A stretch of DNA of 64,000 bases from Saprospiraceae bacterium (GTDB lineage Bacteria > Bacteroidota > Bacteroidia > Chitinophagales > Saprospiraceae). The stretch covers positions 186,001 to 250,000 of the forward strand of contig JADKEB010000033.1 of assembly GCA_016718205.1 (NCBI GenBank). Reading direction: 5' to 3'. The translations under genes and the position numbers were made by a program. Position 1 is the stretch's first letter. Every line of letters begins with the position of its first letter. Of this stretch, positions 10,553 through 18,289 are shown piece after piece. The notes under the pieces are model-generated. The model had not been told where the DNA came from, did no database searches, and worked only from the letters and a program-made list of their open reading frames with translations.

Positions 10553-10907
10553 ATCAGGTCAAAATGGGCGTATTGAAGGTGCATACATTGAAAGTGATAA
10601 TTTTGATGCTATGAACGATTATGCTAAAGAAAAAATGGGAGAAAATAGTGACCCTAACAGAGATCCATATTCCTTAACAAGTAATAATTGTGGCACATTC
10701 GGGTGTGATGTAGTTAATCAAGACGCGAATGTTGCAAAAAACTCGCCGTCAATTGTAGATCCTAGACCTAATAGTATAATTAAAGAGTATCAAGGTGAAT
10801 TTGGAAAAGTACAGTATAATCCTAAAACAGGGGGTACGGTTGAAACAATTGACAAATCAAGATATAAAGAGTTTTTAGATAAGTTAAAATCACAATTTAA
10901 TCCATGA
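10539..10907 (+). pseudogene. Orphan RHS tip 2, 5'-truncated toxin fragment
   Basis: The frame is open from 10539 (no in-frame ATG before 10611) and codes about 120 residues ending KSQFNP. It has the motif YSLTSNNCGTFGCDVVNQ, an Asn-Cys signature reminiscent of papain-like or NlpC/P60-like toxin tips; this is a tentative resemblance. The conserved RHS core (GRFI...DPDG) is missing upstream, so it is a displaced tip that lost its beginning. A truncated lipoprotein gene, the likely immunity partner, overlaps its stop. Confidence 0.5.
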
Positions 10908-10957
10908 AATCATTAATAGTAATTTTCACGATTTTGATGCTTAGTTGCAATAATCCA
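10904..10957 (+). pseudogene. Lipoprotein immunity gene cut off by N1
   Basis: ATG at 10904 overlaps the tip-2 stop. It codes MKSLIVIFTILMLSCNN, a lipoprotein signal peptide with a LxxC-type lipobox (LMLSC). After about 18 codons the sequence turns into the conserved non-coding region N (TGCTCGATTTTTAGG). The gene was therefore truncated by the insertion or rearrangement that placed N1 here. A periplasmic target for the partner toxin is implied. Confidence 0.6.
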
Positions 10958-11656
10958 GTGTGCTCGATTTTTAGGAGTGAAGGCTGATTGTGTGCGTGGG
11001 TTTTAGCGGCCTTTACTCCTAAAAATGAGCAGCCAACCAGAGGGCGGCAGTGCTATCGGGGAGGAGAAAGCCATTATTTAACGACTGCATAAAAACCGGG
11101 GTGGCAGCGTGGCGCAGTGGTTATTTAGCACAATGTGGATATGGTGTGTTACGCCCGTGGCAACCATATCAGCACATTATGTTAAGTAGCTCTTCCCGCT
11201 GATTTTTTCTGGCATGAGCGCAACGGTGGTGGTGGTTGAGTGAAGCGCATTTTTGTTGTAGTGTTTTAGCGTTGGGTCAGGCTCTTTTATTTTTTATTGC
11301 ATTGGCTTGAGTAATGGTAAAAATAAATGTGCCTGAATGGGTTAGGCAACACTACCACAAAAATCATGACAGAAAAATCAGTGGACACTGCTTGAGCGTG
11401 GGCTGGTGGGCTATCAAGTATTGTCCCGATGTAGAGCCTTTGCGTTTGGGTGATCGGGACGCCGCTTTTATATCCTGCTGCTAATCAATTAGTCTTGATC
11501 TATTCTTTTTTTTTTCAATTGAAATAACTTCCTTCAAATGAAAAAAAAGTACCTATCTTTGTTGCTGTAAGTGCAAAGGTATTTACATGTTCTTTGAGCC
11601 TTGGAAGTGTGTAAAGAAAAGTCAGTTTTGATCTGAAATATTGCGCAGAGGTTTAT
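10957..11656 (+). ncRNA. Conserved structured non-coding region N, copy 1 (5'-truncated)
   Basis: Matches 18857-19565 of the full-length copy N2 from the hairpin TGCTCGATTTTTAGGAG onward, and ends with the shared junction AGGTTTAT. It contains the hairpins with arms around TAGCACAATGTGGATATGG and CCATATCAGCACATTATG, a long stem bounded by TTTTTTCTGGCATGA and TCATGACAGAAAAATCAG, and GTCCCGAT/ATCGGGAC. Whether it acts as RNA or as folded DNA is unknown. The 5' part found in other copies, and any recombinase genes, are missing here. Confidence 0.6.
11531..11561 (+). promoter_or_regulatory. Promoter at the end of N1
   Basis: TATCTTTG at 11554-11561 matches the -7 box; the upstream TTCAAATGAAAA is part of a palindromic stretch. 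It points into displaced tip A and its immunity gene, about 90 bp downstream. Confidence 0.5.
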
Positions 11657-12406
11657 AAGTGTTGATCCACTGGCACATGAACAACCTGACAAAACACCTT
11701 ACCATTACACAAGCAACAATCCAATTAACAGAATAGATCCTGACGGTAGAAGAGATGGAGATATTTATAATTTGAATGGAGAACATATTGGAAATGATGG
11801 TATAGATGATCAAAAGTATATTTATTAAATACATCCGAGAATAAAAAGTTAACACAACAACAGTCACTTGAAATGACTACAAATCTTCAAAATAATTGTC
11901 CAGGCTCTTCTTGTGTAGGTAATTCAGAATTTAGTGAAGTTAATATTACGAACGATGAGTTAAATTTAAGGTCTACATTAACGACTTTATCAAAAGCAGA
12001 AGCAGGAAGAAGTAATCCACCTTTGGAATACGATAGTTGGAATAATGGTGCCACAATTACGGATGACTCTAAGCATCCAGGAATTAACCCAGCATCGGGT
12101 AGTTCAGCAGCAGGCTTTTATCAAGCCATGGTTCATAGTTTTGTAGGTTCTGACTTTACTCCACAGAGTCAAGACAAATTTGCTGTAAACTTAATGACGA
12201 CTAAAAGTTACAAAGCTGCATTATCGGGAAATATGACGGATTTTAAGTCAGCTGCAAGTGGTAGGTGGACATCTCTAAAGCATTGGACGGGTGCAAATCT
12301 GCAATCTACATTTAATGCAAACAGAGCAAATGAATTAATTGGAGTTACAAGAATTGCTACTCCTGTAGGTAGTGCAGTTGGGTTAAGGGGAACTCTGAAA
12401 ATATGA
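11649..12406 (+). CDS. Displaced RHS tip A, muramidase-like toxin (copy 1)
   Basis: The frame resumes right at the junction AGGTTTAT with the RHS end motif (FISVDPLA, TPYHYTSNNPINRIDPDGR), so this is an RHS C-terminal tip without its core. One A is missing near 11815 relative to the copy at 37.7 kb, which shifts the frame; the long frame starts with ATG 11873. The toxin domain (LTTLSKAEAGRSNPPLEYDS, then SQDKFAVNLM and GRWTSLKHW) resembles phage-type lysozyme/GH104-like muramidases, with the Glu of SKAEAG as a possible catalytic residue. Peptidoglycan as target fits the lipoprotein that follows. The family call is moderately confident. Confidence 0.65.
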
Positions 12407-13005
12407 AAATTATGATGACATATATAATTCTAATTTTAAGTATTTTTATTCGATGTGGTGTAGAAAAGGGAACAAAACCACTTTTGCATACAGATAAAAC
12501 AGAAGATATATCTATACAAGTCACAAATGCTAGCTATAGTTTAGAATTGTTGACAACGTACAAAAAAGATACTTTAAATGTTGTTGATTGGGAAGAAGAC
12601 AAATTTAGCAATCCTGTTATAGTCAAGCAAGTTCTCAAGTTTTACAATAACTTACAATTGGTAAAAGAGCATGAATTGCCAATAAAGTATAAGCTACAAA
12701 AGAATGTAAAAGGACAAACATTGAATGTTCCAGTTGTGCCAATAACAAATATTTGTTATCATAAAGGAATAAATGGTGATTATTTTATAATTGGTGGTTC
12801 TGATTTTTGTATGGGAGTTTTGTGCCCTGAATTTACAGGAATATATCAAATGGATGGAAGCCCAATATTTGAAGCTACATCCACGGAATCAAAAGATAAA
12901 TTTAGAATCGATTTAGTAAAATTAATTGAGTCTACAGGTATACAAATAAATAAACCTGATAAATGCATGTCTTTAATTAAAGATAGTAAGTTTTGGGATA
13001 AGTAA
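12403..13005 (+). CDS. Putative lipoprotein immunity protein for tip A (copy 1)
   Basis: 200 residues, overlapping the tip-A stop by 4 bp (ATGA). The N-terminus MKIMMTYIILILSIFIRCG is a lipoprotein signal with the lipobox Cys at about residue 19, placing the protein in the periplasm or outer membrane. That matches a partner toxin that attacks peptidoglycan. The rest is a beta-rich domain (VVPITNICYHKGINGDYFII, then GVLCPEFTGIYQMDG) with paired cysteines; I do not recognise a named family. The immunity role is inferred from position. Confidence 0.65.
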   Translation: MKIMMTYIILILSIFIRCGVEKGTKPLLHTDKTEDISIQVTNASYSLELLTTYKKDTLNVVDWEEDKFSNPVIVKQVLKFYNNLQLVKEHELPIKYKLQKNVKGQTLNVPVVPITNICYHKGINGDYFIIGGSDFCMGVLCPEFTGIYQMDGSPIFEATSTESKDKFRIDLVKLIESTGIQINKPDKCMSLIKDSKFWDK

Positions 13006-13026
13006 ATAACTAGTCGGGAAGTCATA

Positions 13027-13064
13027 GAAAAGCTCGCTTCTGTTTATTAGAAGTGGGCTTTTTT
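13027..13064. terminator. Bidirectional terminator between tip-A immunity gene and repressor
   Basis: AAAAGCTCGCTTCT, a short loop, then AGAAGTGGGCTTTTTT forms a hairpin with A and T runs on both sides, suitable for ending the two convergent transcripts. Confidence 0.75.
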
Positions 13065-13398
13065 ATTGATAAGCTACTCTAGCCTTTGCATCTCTTACAA
13101 AAGTATCGATGATGGAAAACAGTGTTTTCCTAGTACCATCATCAAGATTATGAATTTCCTGCAATCGTTCTACTGTTTCTTTATCGTATTTACCAAATCG
13201 TTCTTTACCTAAAAGGTAGTCAACCGAAATATCAAGGGCATCAGCGAGCTTGATGGCCATCTCTATTGATGGAGAATTTTCCCCACGTTCATATTTACCT
13301 ATAATGTCTCTAGAAGCGTCCACCGCTTTAGCGAGATCGCTTTGAGACCAATTTTTTTGCTTACGCAACTCTGTTATTTTACTTCCAATGTCTAACAT
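13063..13398 (-). CDS. XRE-family repressor of element E1
   Basis: 111 residues. The N-terminal half is a classic helix-turn-helix of the XRE/Cro type (KITELRKQKNWSQSDLAKAV, IIGKYERGENSPSIEMAIKLA, DISVDYLLG); the C-terminal half (LQEIHNLDDGTRKTLFSIID) is probably for dimerisation. It is divergent from the primase operon, and the 150-bp gap contains a palindrome and a strong promoter. It most likely represses that operon and itself. The arrangement is like a lysogeny-type switch of a phage satellite. Homologues sit in the same place in E2-E4 and at 50332. Confidence 0.85.
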   Translation of the reverse strand: MLDIGSKITELRKQKNWSQSDLAKAVDASRDIIGKYERGENSPSIEMAIKLADALDISVDYLLGKERFGKYDKETVERLQEIHNLDDGTRKTLFSIIDTFVRDAKARVAYQ

Positions 13399-13402
13399 AT
13401 GG

Positions 13403-13417
13403 CACTAAAGTTTAGTG
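13403..13417. promoter_or_regulatory. Putative operator palindrome
   Basis: CACTAAAGTTTAGTG is a perfect palindrome around a central G, 5 bp upstream of the repressor start codon on the reverse strand. It is a likely autoregulatory site. Confidence 0.55.
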
Positions 13418-13476
13418 AATTAAGAAAATTAATGCAAAAGTAGTGAATAAAGTTCTACAAAGAAAGAAAGAATTAT

Positions 13477-13507
13477 TTTGATAAATCAGAAAGAAGTTCT
13501 ACATTTG
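13477..13507 (+). promoter_or_regulatory. Promoter of the E1 primase operon
   Basis: TTTG at 13477-13480, 19 bp spacer, TACATTTG at 13500-13507: a perfect Bacteroidota promoter. The motif GTTCTACA occurs three times around it (13452, 13496 and 13515), possible additional repressor sites. Confidence 0.8.
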
Positions 13508-13551
13508 TGCCAAATGTTCTACATTAATAATTTTAAAAATATTTTTCACAA

Positions 13552-14873
13552 ATGGAAATCTCAGTAATAAAAACCCGCCTGACCTTAGCGCAAGTATTAC
13601 ATTACTACCACCTGAAACCAGATAAAAACTTAAGATTGTGCTGCCCTTTCCATGATGACAAGACACCGAGTCTACAGCTGTACTACAAAACCCATACAGC
13701 GTATTGTTTTAGTAGCAACTGCAAGACCCACGGCAAGAGTATGGACGTGATCGACTTCATCATGAATAAAGAGAACTGTACCAAACACGAAGCATTAAAG
13801 AAAGCTACTGAAATGATCACAGGCGAAGGCTTAAAAGCTGCGCCACCAGCTGACCGACTGACGACACTCCATAAAATATTTACCTACTTCAAAAACGGAG
13901 TAGTCAATAGCCAGCCAGCGAAAGCGTACATACAAAAGAGACACCTAAACACCGATGCCATAGATATAGGCTTTAATAGTGGCCAGTTCCATTACAAACA
14001 AAACGACGCAGCGGAAGCGATGCAGGAATATCTGAATATCGGCCTACTGTTGGAGTTGGGTGTGATGAGTCGCTTTGGCAAACCAGCCTACAAACCCTTT
14101 GGCAAACATTGTATCGTCTTTGCGCTCCGTGATCAGGAAAGCGAGTGGTGAGCCTGTACTTCAGGAGTATGTCGGACGATAAGAGCCAGCGGCATTTTTA
14201 TCTCAAAGACCGCCAAGGATTGTATCCCAAATACCCAAGAGAGAACACGCAAAAACTCATCATCACGGAGAGCATCATCGATGCCGCTACGATCTTCCAA
14301 CTCCATATAGACAACGTGGACAATCAGATCACGACGGTATTGGCCTTGTATGGTACTAACGGATGGACGGACGAACACACCACAGCAATACAGGCACTAC
14401 CAGAACTCAATGAAATCATCTTCTTTTTAAATGGAGATGAATCAGAGTAAAAGCAGTACAGAAATATGCGCCCATGATGAAATCCACCTACCCAAAAGGT
14501 AAAAGTATCAAATGTAGAAGTACCACACAACGAAGATGTGAACAGCTTACTAGACAGTCACAGCGAAGAAATAATAATCCACCTGATCAAAGAAAGAAAA
14601 GAGATAGAATTTTTATTTTCAACTGAGAAATCAAATGAAAATAAAAAGACAGAACAAGCAGAAAGCCCAATCTTTGCACGGGAAGAAGTGGAAGTAAACA
14701 CAATAACTTCTACACCTGAAGAAAAAGAAAATCAAGTCAAAACAAACGGTCTAGATACCCAAAATCCCTACAACCTGAAATATGCCAGCGAAGCGGCGAG
14801 CTATCAAATCAAAGGCTTCAAAACCGATCAGATGGACAGCCTAAAGATAACCTTACAAATAGCGTTAAACTAA
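13552..14873 (+). pseudogene. CHC2/TOPRIM primase of E1 (frameshifted)
   Basis: DnaG-type primase, expected to prime replication of an excised element. The zinc-binding CHC2 domain is at residues 25-60 (LCCPFHDDKTPS, then CFSSNC), and the TOPRIM domain follows (LIITESIIDAATI with the catalytic Glu, then FFLNGDE). In this type the first Asp of the DxD motif is Asn. One base is missing near 14141 (GAAAGCGAG against GAAAAGCGAG in the intact copy at 39601) and further changes lie near 14445 and 14500. The intact paralogue at 39601-40923 defines the full 440 residues. The repeats-only pattern of errors makes a consensus artefact plausible. Confidence 0.8.
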
Positions 14874-14880
14874 CATCACC

Positions 14881-16266
14881 ATGCAAAGCATCACGTTAAA
14901 ACTGGATCTGTACGAATACAAACAAGTAGAAGCCACGAGCAAACTCATGGCTGAAAAGTTGGGCATCAGCAGAGAGACTGCGGAGGCCGATTTAACGAGA
15001 TTGGCCAGCTTGCTAGAGCATTACAGAGACAAAGCCCAATACCAAAAAGGGAGAGGTCAGCAAAGCCCGAAAGTACAGATACCACCAGCGACAGTAAGCA
15101 AGTGTATAGACTTCTTAAAACAAACAAATCTGATGGACAAGTTCAATGATTACATAGGGAGCGCAGGCATCATCGGCGAAGAAACCAATCGGATATTATT
15201 GTTCACTATTGCGAGTTCGTACAAGATGCCCGACACGCTGCACGGCCTGATCCAAGGCTCGTCAGGCAGCGGAAAAACAAGACTGCTGAAGATCATCAGC
15301 CAGCTGATGCCCGATGAAGATGTAAAACGATACACGAGAGTAACAGACAATAGTTTTTATAATCAAGATGAATATTTTTTTGTCAATAAACTGCTGTGCT
15401 TCGAAGATCTGGACGGACTGAAAGAAGATGCACAACTGGCCGTAAGAGAGCTGCAGAGTAATGAAATACTAATCACTAGCACCAGTATCAAAGACAGCAA
15501 CGGCAGTATCCGAGGCGGAGAACGTACCGTACGCGGCCCGATCGCCAGCCTTGCTTGCACCACTAAAGGAGAAATATATGAGGACAACGTGAGCCGTTCC
15601 TTCCTGATCGCCGTAGATGAAAGCAAAGAACAAACCCAAAGGATCATCCAATATCAAAACGAAGTAGCGGCAGGAAACATCAACAGAGACGAACAAAAAA
15701 ACATCGTCACTTTTGTCCAGAATTGTATGAGATTGCTCAAACCTTATGATGTGATCAATCCGTATGCCAACAAGATCAAACTACCCGAAGAAGCGCACAA
15801 AATAAGGCGGCTCAATGAGCTCTATCAAAGCTTTGTAAGACAGATCACACTACTAAATCAATACCAACGCAAGCAAGACAAACAAGGTCGACTGATCAGC
15901 GAGAAACAAGACCTGCAGATAGCTTGTGACATCTTGTTTGAAAGCATCGTGCTGAAGGTGGACGAACTCGACGGCAGCCTGAGACAGTTTTATGAAAAAA
16001 TGAAAAGCTACGTCAGAGCCAAAGCACAAAAAGAAGGCAAACAAGAAAAAGACATCGACTTCAATCGTTTTGAAATCCGAGAAGCCACAGGCGTAAGCAA
16101 AACCCAGCAACATTATTACATCAGTAAGCTGATCGAACTCGAGTACCTGCAACAAAATGGCTACGCCAACCGAGGGTTTAAATACAAGATTGCCCACTGG
16201 GACAATATCGCAGCCGTGAGAGCCAGGATAAAAGACTACCTACAAAACCAACTCAATGTATTATAA
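14881..16266 (+). CDS. AAA+ ATPase/helicase-like protein of E1
   Basis: 461 residues. An N-terminal helical region is followed by a P-loop at about residue 127 (GLIQGSSGSGKTRLL, Walker A), Walker B FEDLDG and an arginine-finger-like segment (EDNVSRSFLIAVDES). The C-terminal region resembles a winged helix (FEIREATGVSKTQQHYYISKLIELEYL). It starts 7 bp after the primase stop; in type II elements the same two proteins are one polypeptide. It is probably the helicase or loader that works with the primase on the element's replication origin, similar in layout to primase-helicases of phage satellites. The function is inferred from domains. Confidence 0.8.
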   Translation: MQSITLKLDLYEYKQVEATSKLMAEKLGISRETAEADLTRLASLLEHYRDKAQYQKGRGQQSPKVQIPPATVSKCIDFLKQTNLMDKFNDYIGSAGIIGEETNRILLFTIASSYKMPDTLHGLIQGSSGSGKTRLLKIISQLMPDEDVKRYTRVTDNSFYNQDEYFFVNKLLCFEDLDGLKEDAQLAVRELQSNEILITSTSIKDSNGSIRGGERTVRGPIASLACTTKGEIYEDNVSRSFLIAVDESKEQTQRIIQYQNEVAAGNINRDEQKNIVTFVQNCMRLLKPYDVINPYANKIKLPEEAHKIRRLNELYQSFVRQITLLNQYQRKQDKQGRLISEKQDLQIACDILFESIVLKVDELDGSLRQFYEKMKSYVRAKAQKEGKQEKDIDFNRFEIREATGVSKTQQHYYISKLIELEYLQQNGYANRGFKYKIAHWDNIAAVRARIKDYLQNQLNVL

Positions 16267-16418
16267 CTACGACCAAAAAGGAGATAAATATTAGTAAACA
16301 CAGAACACCAAGGAACGCCAGACCGAACGCCAGCACCATATCTACGATGATAATAAAATACTGATAATCAAAATAATGAGTTGCGTTTATGCTTCTGGTG
16401 TTCACCGTTCGCAAAAGT

Positions 16419-17381
16419 ATGGATACCGTGAGCAGACCAAAAAGCATCGTAATATTAACACCCGAATACCAACAATTATCAGATCGGAGTTATCAATATC
16501 GGGTAAAATGTGGCTACAAGCCAGAGAGTAGCAGGACAAAACAGTTGGGCCTAGAAGAGTTTTTTTATTGGCTGGAGCAAAGAGCCATTGCCAAAATAGC
16601 GGACGTAAAGACGCACGACATACAAAGCTTTTATACCTATATCAGCGATCGGCCGAACAAAAAGAATCAAGGTAGTTTAAGCGCAAAGACCACATTTAAC
16701 ATTATGAAAACCGTTAGCGATTGCTTCAGTATGTTGCAGGAGCAAGGAGATATACAGATCAATCCAGTGACGGTATTAAAGTTCCCCTACCCGAGGGATT
16801 ATGCAGAGAGAGAAATATTGACATTAGAAGAAATCAACCAGCTGTATGATGCTTGTAGCAATGTATGGGAAAGAGCCATACTCAGTTTAGCCTACGGCTG
16901 TGGCTTGCGAGTGGGCGAAGTAGAAAACCTAAAAATCGAAGATATACGGCTACGTGAAAAAATCGTCATCGTCACCAGTGGTAAAGGCAATAAACGTCGG
17001 GCAATACCGATGAGTCCGGGCGTAGCCCGAGACCTGTCAGACTATTATTTTAACCATCGGGAAACCATGACTACAGGCAAAGATTACAATGAAAAAGACC
17101 GAGCTTTTATGCTCAATAACCGAGGCGGACGACTAAGGGAGCACACATGCAATAAATACCTGAGACGCATGATCGCACAGACACAAAATGAATCATTACA
17201 AGGCAGAGATATAGGCATGCACTGCCTACGGCACAGCATCGCCACGCATCTGATAGAACAAGGCATACCACTCGATCAGGTAAGGCAGTTTTTAGGACAC
17301 AGCCAGTTGGAGACCACACAAGGATATATCAGGATCAGCAAAGAACAAATCAAAAAAATGATAGAAGACCATGACGATTGA
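16419..17381 (+). CDS. Tyrosine recombinase 1 of E1, complete active site
   Basis: About 320 residues from ATG 16419 (an upstream in-frame ATG at 16389 is less likely). An N-terminal SAM-like DNA-binding domain precedes the catalytic domain with Arg in YGCGLRVGEVENL, Lys in GKGNKRRAIPM, HCLRHSIATHL (H-x-x-R-H), LGHSQLETTQGY (His and nucleophile Tyr). All canonical residues are present, so it should cut and rejoin DNA. It ends overlapping recombinase 2. It would excise and integrate the element, with the AGGTTTAT junction as the proposed site. Confidence 0.9.
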   Translation: MDTVSRPKSIVILTPEYQQLSDRSYQYRVKCGYKPESSRTKQLGLEEFFYWLEQRAIAKIADVKTHDIQSFYTYISDRPNKKNQGSLSAKTTFNIMKTVSDCFSMLQEQGDIQINPVTVLKFPYPRDYAEREILTLEEINQLYDACSNVWERAILSLAYGCGLRVGEVENLKIEDIRLREKIVIVTSGKGNKRRAIPMSPGVARDLSDYYFNHRETMTTGKDYNEKDRAFMLNNRGGRLREHTCNKYLRRMIAQTQNESLQGRDIGMHCLRHSIATHLIEQGIPLDQVRQFLGHSQLETTQGYIRISKEQIKKMIEDHDD

Positions 17382-18279
17382 GACATTTATCAAAGCATCA
17401 TATAGCACTTACTCCTTAAAGCGAATCATGAATATGCTCAAAGAGTACAAGATCCAAATGGGAGACAAGGCCGATACAGCGAGCTATAGCGACATCGTAG
17501 ATTATATAGGCTATCTGCGTGGTAGGAAGCTCCATCCCAAAAGTTTAGTCAACCACCTGCAGAGTATAAAAGTATATTTTAGGTACTTGGTAGCCATAGG
17601 AAAAAGGTCAGATCATCCCTGCGAAACTTTATACCTAAAAGACCAGATCAACAGAGCCATACACGTAGAAGATCTATACACCAAGGAAGAACTCAACGAG
17701 CTGTACAATACCTTTGAGTCAGCACCAGATAAACGATCCTGGGCAGTAAAGTCAGAAGTGGCCAAAGCGAGAGATAAAATCATCCTGGGCTTGCTGATTT
17801 ACCAAGGATTGACTACAAAAGAAATCACAGGGTTAAAGCTCTCAGATATAGACATGCAAGAATGTACGGTACGAATACGAGAAGATAAACTACCAGGAAG
17901 GCGATCGAATAAAGGGCGAATACTGGCGTTAAAATCCAAGCAAATACTATTGATCCATGACTACCTGAAAGTACATAGAAAAGTGCTATGGAAGATACCC
18001 AAACCCAGCAAGCGAACAGACTATTTTATACTCAATGAACACGGCTTGCAACTATGGAATAGCTATCTAAACCGAATGCTGAGAGAAGCTACAGACGACA
18101 AGTACAAACCCTTAAAAATACGTCAAAGTGTGATCGCTCACTTGCTCAAAGAAAACCACGACATCAGGATAGTACAAGAGTTTGCAGGCCATAGAAATGC
18201 AGGGAGTACAGAAGCTTACCAAAGGACAGGATTGGAAGAATTAAAAACCAATATTGAGAGGCTACACCCAAGGCAGTAG
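17371..18279 (+). CDS. Tyrosine recombinase 2 of E1, degenerate active site
   Basis: 302 residues; it starts inside the last codons of recombinase 1 (11-bp overlap), so the two are translationally coupled. The fold is that of a tyrosine recombinase (SAM-like N-domain KASYSTYSLKRIMNMLKEY, C-domain with GHRNAGSTEAY). The first catalytic Arg is replaced (YQGLTTKEITGL) and the H-x-x-R motif reads LKIRQS, keeping Arg but losing His. The Tyr and late His remain. The protein is probably a partner subunit in a heteromeric synaptic complex, comparable to XerC/XerD-type pairs, with reduced catalysis of its own. A structured region N starts immediately after it. Confidence 0.85.
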   Translation: MTIETFIKASYSTYSLKRIMNMLKEYKIQMGDKADTASYSDIVDYIGYLRGRKLHPKSLVNHLQSIKVYFRYLVAIGKRSDHPCETLYLKDQINRAIHVEDLYTKEELNELYNTFESAPDKRSWAVKSEVAKARDKIILGLLIYQGLTTKEITGLKLSDIDMQECTVRIREDKLPGRRSNKGRILALKSKQILLIHDYLKVHRKVLWKIPKPSKRTDYFILNEHGLQLWNSYLNRMLREATDDKYKPLKIRQSVIAHLLKENHDIRIVQEFAGHRNAGSTEAYQRTGLEELKTNIERLHPRQ

Positions 18280-18289
18280 TAGTAAAATA

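Noticed and set aside
13552..18279. Phage-inducible island classification for E1
   Set aside because: The repressor-primase-recombinase order is similar, but no packaging or capsid-interference genes are present, so I describe it as satellite-like only.
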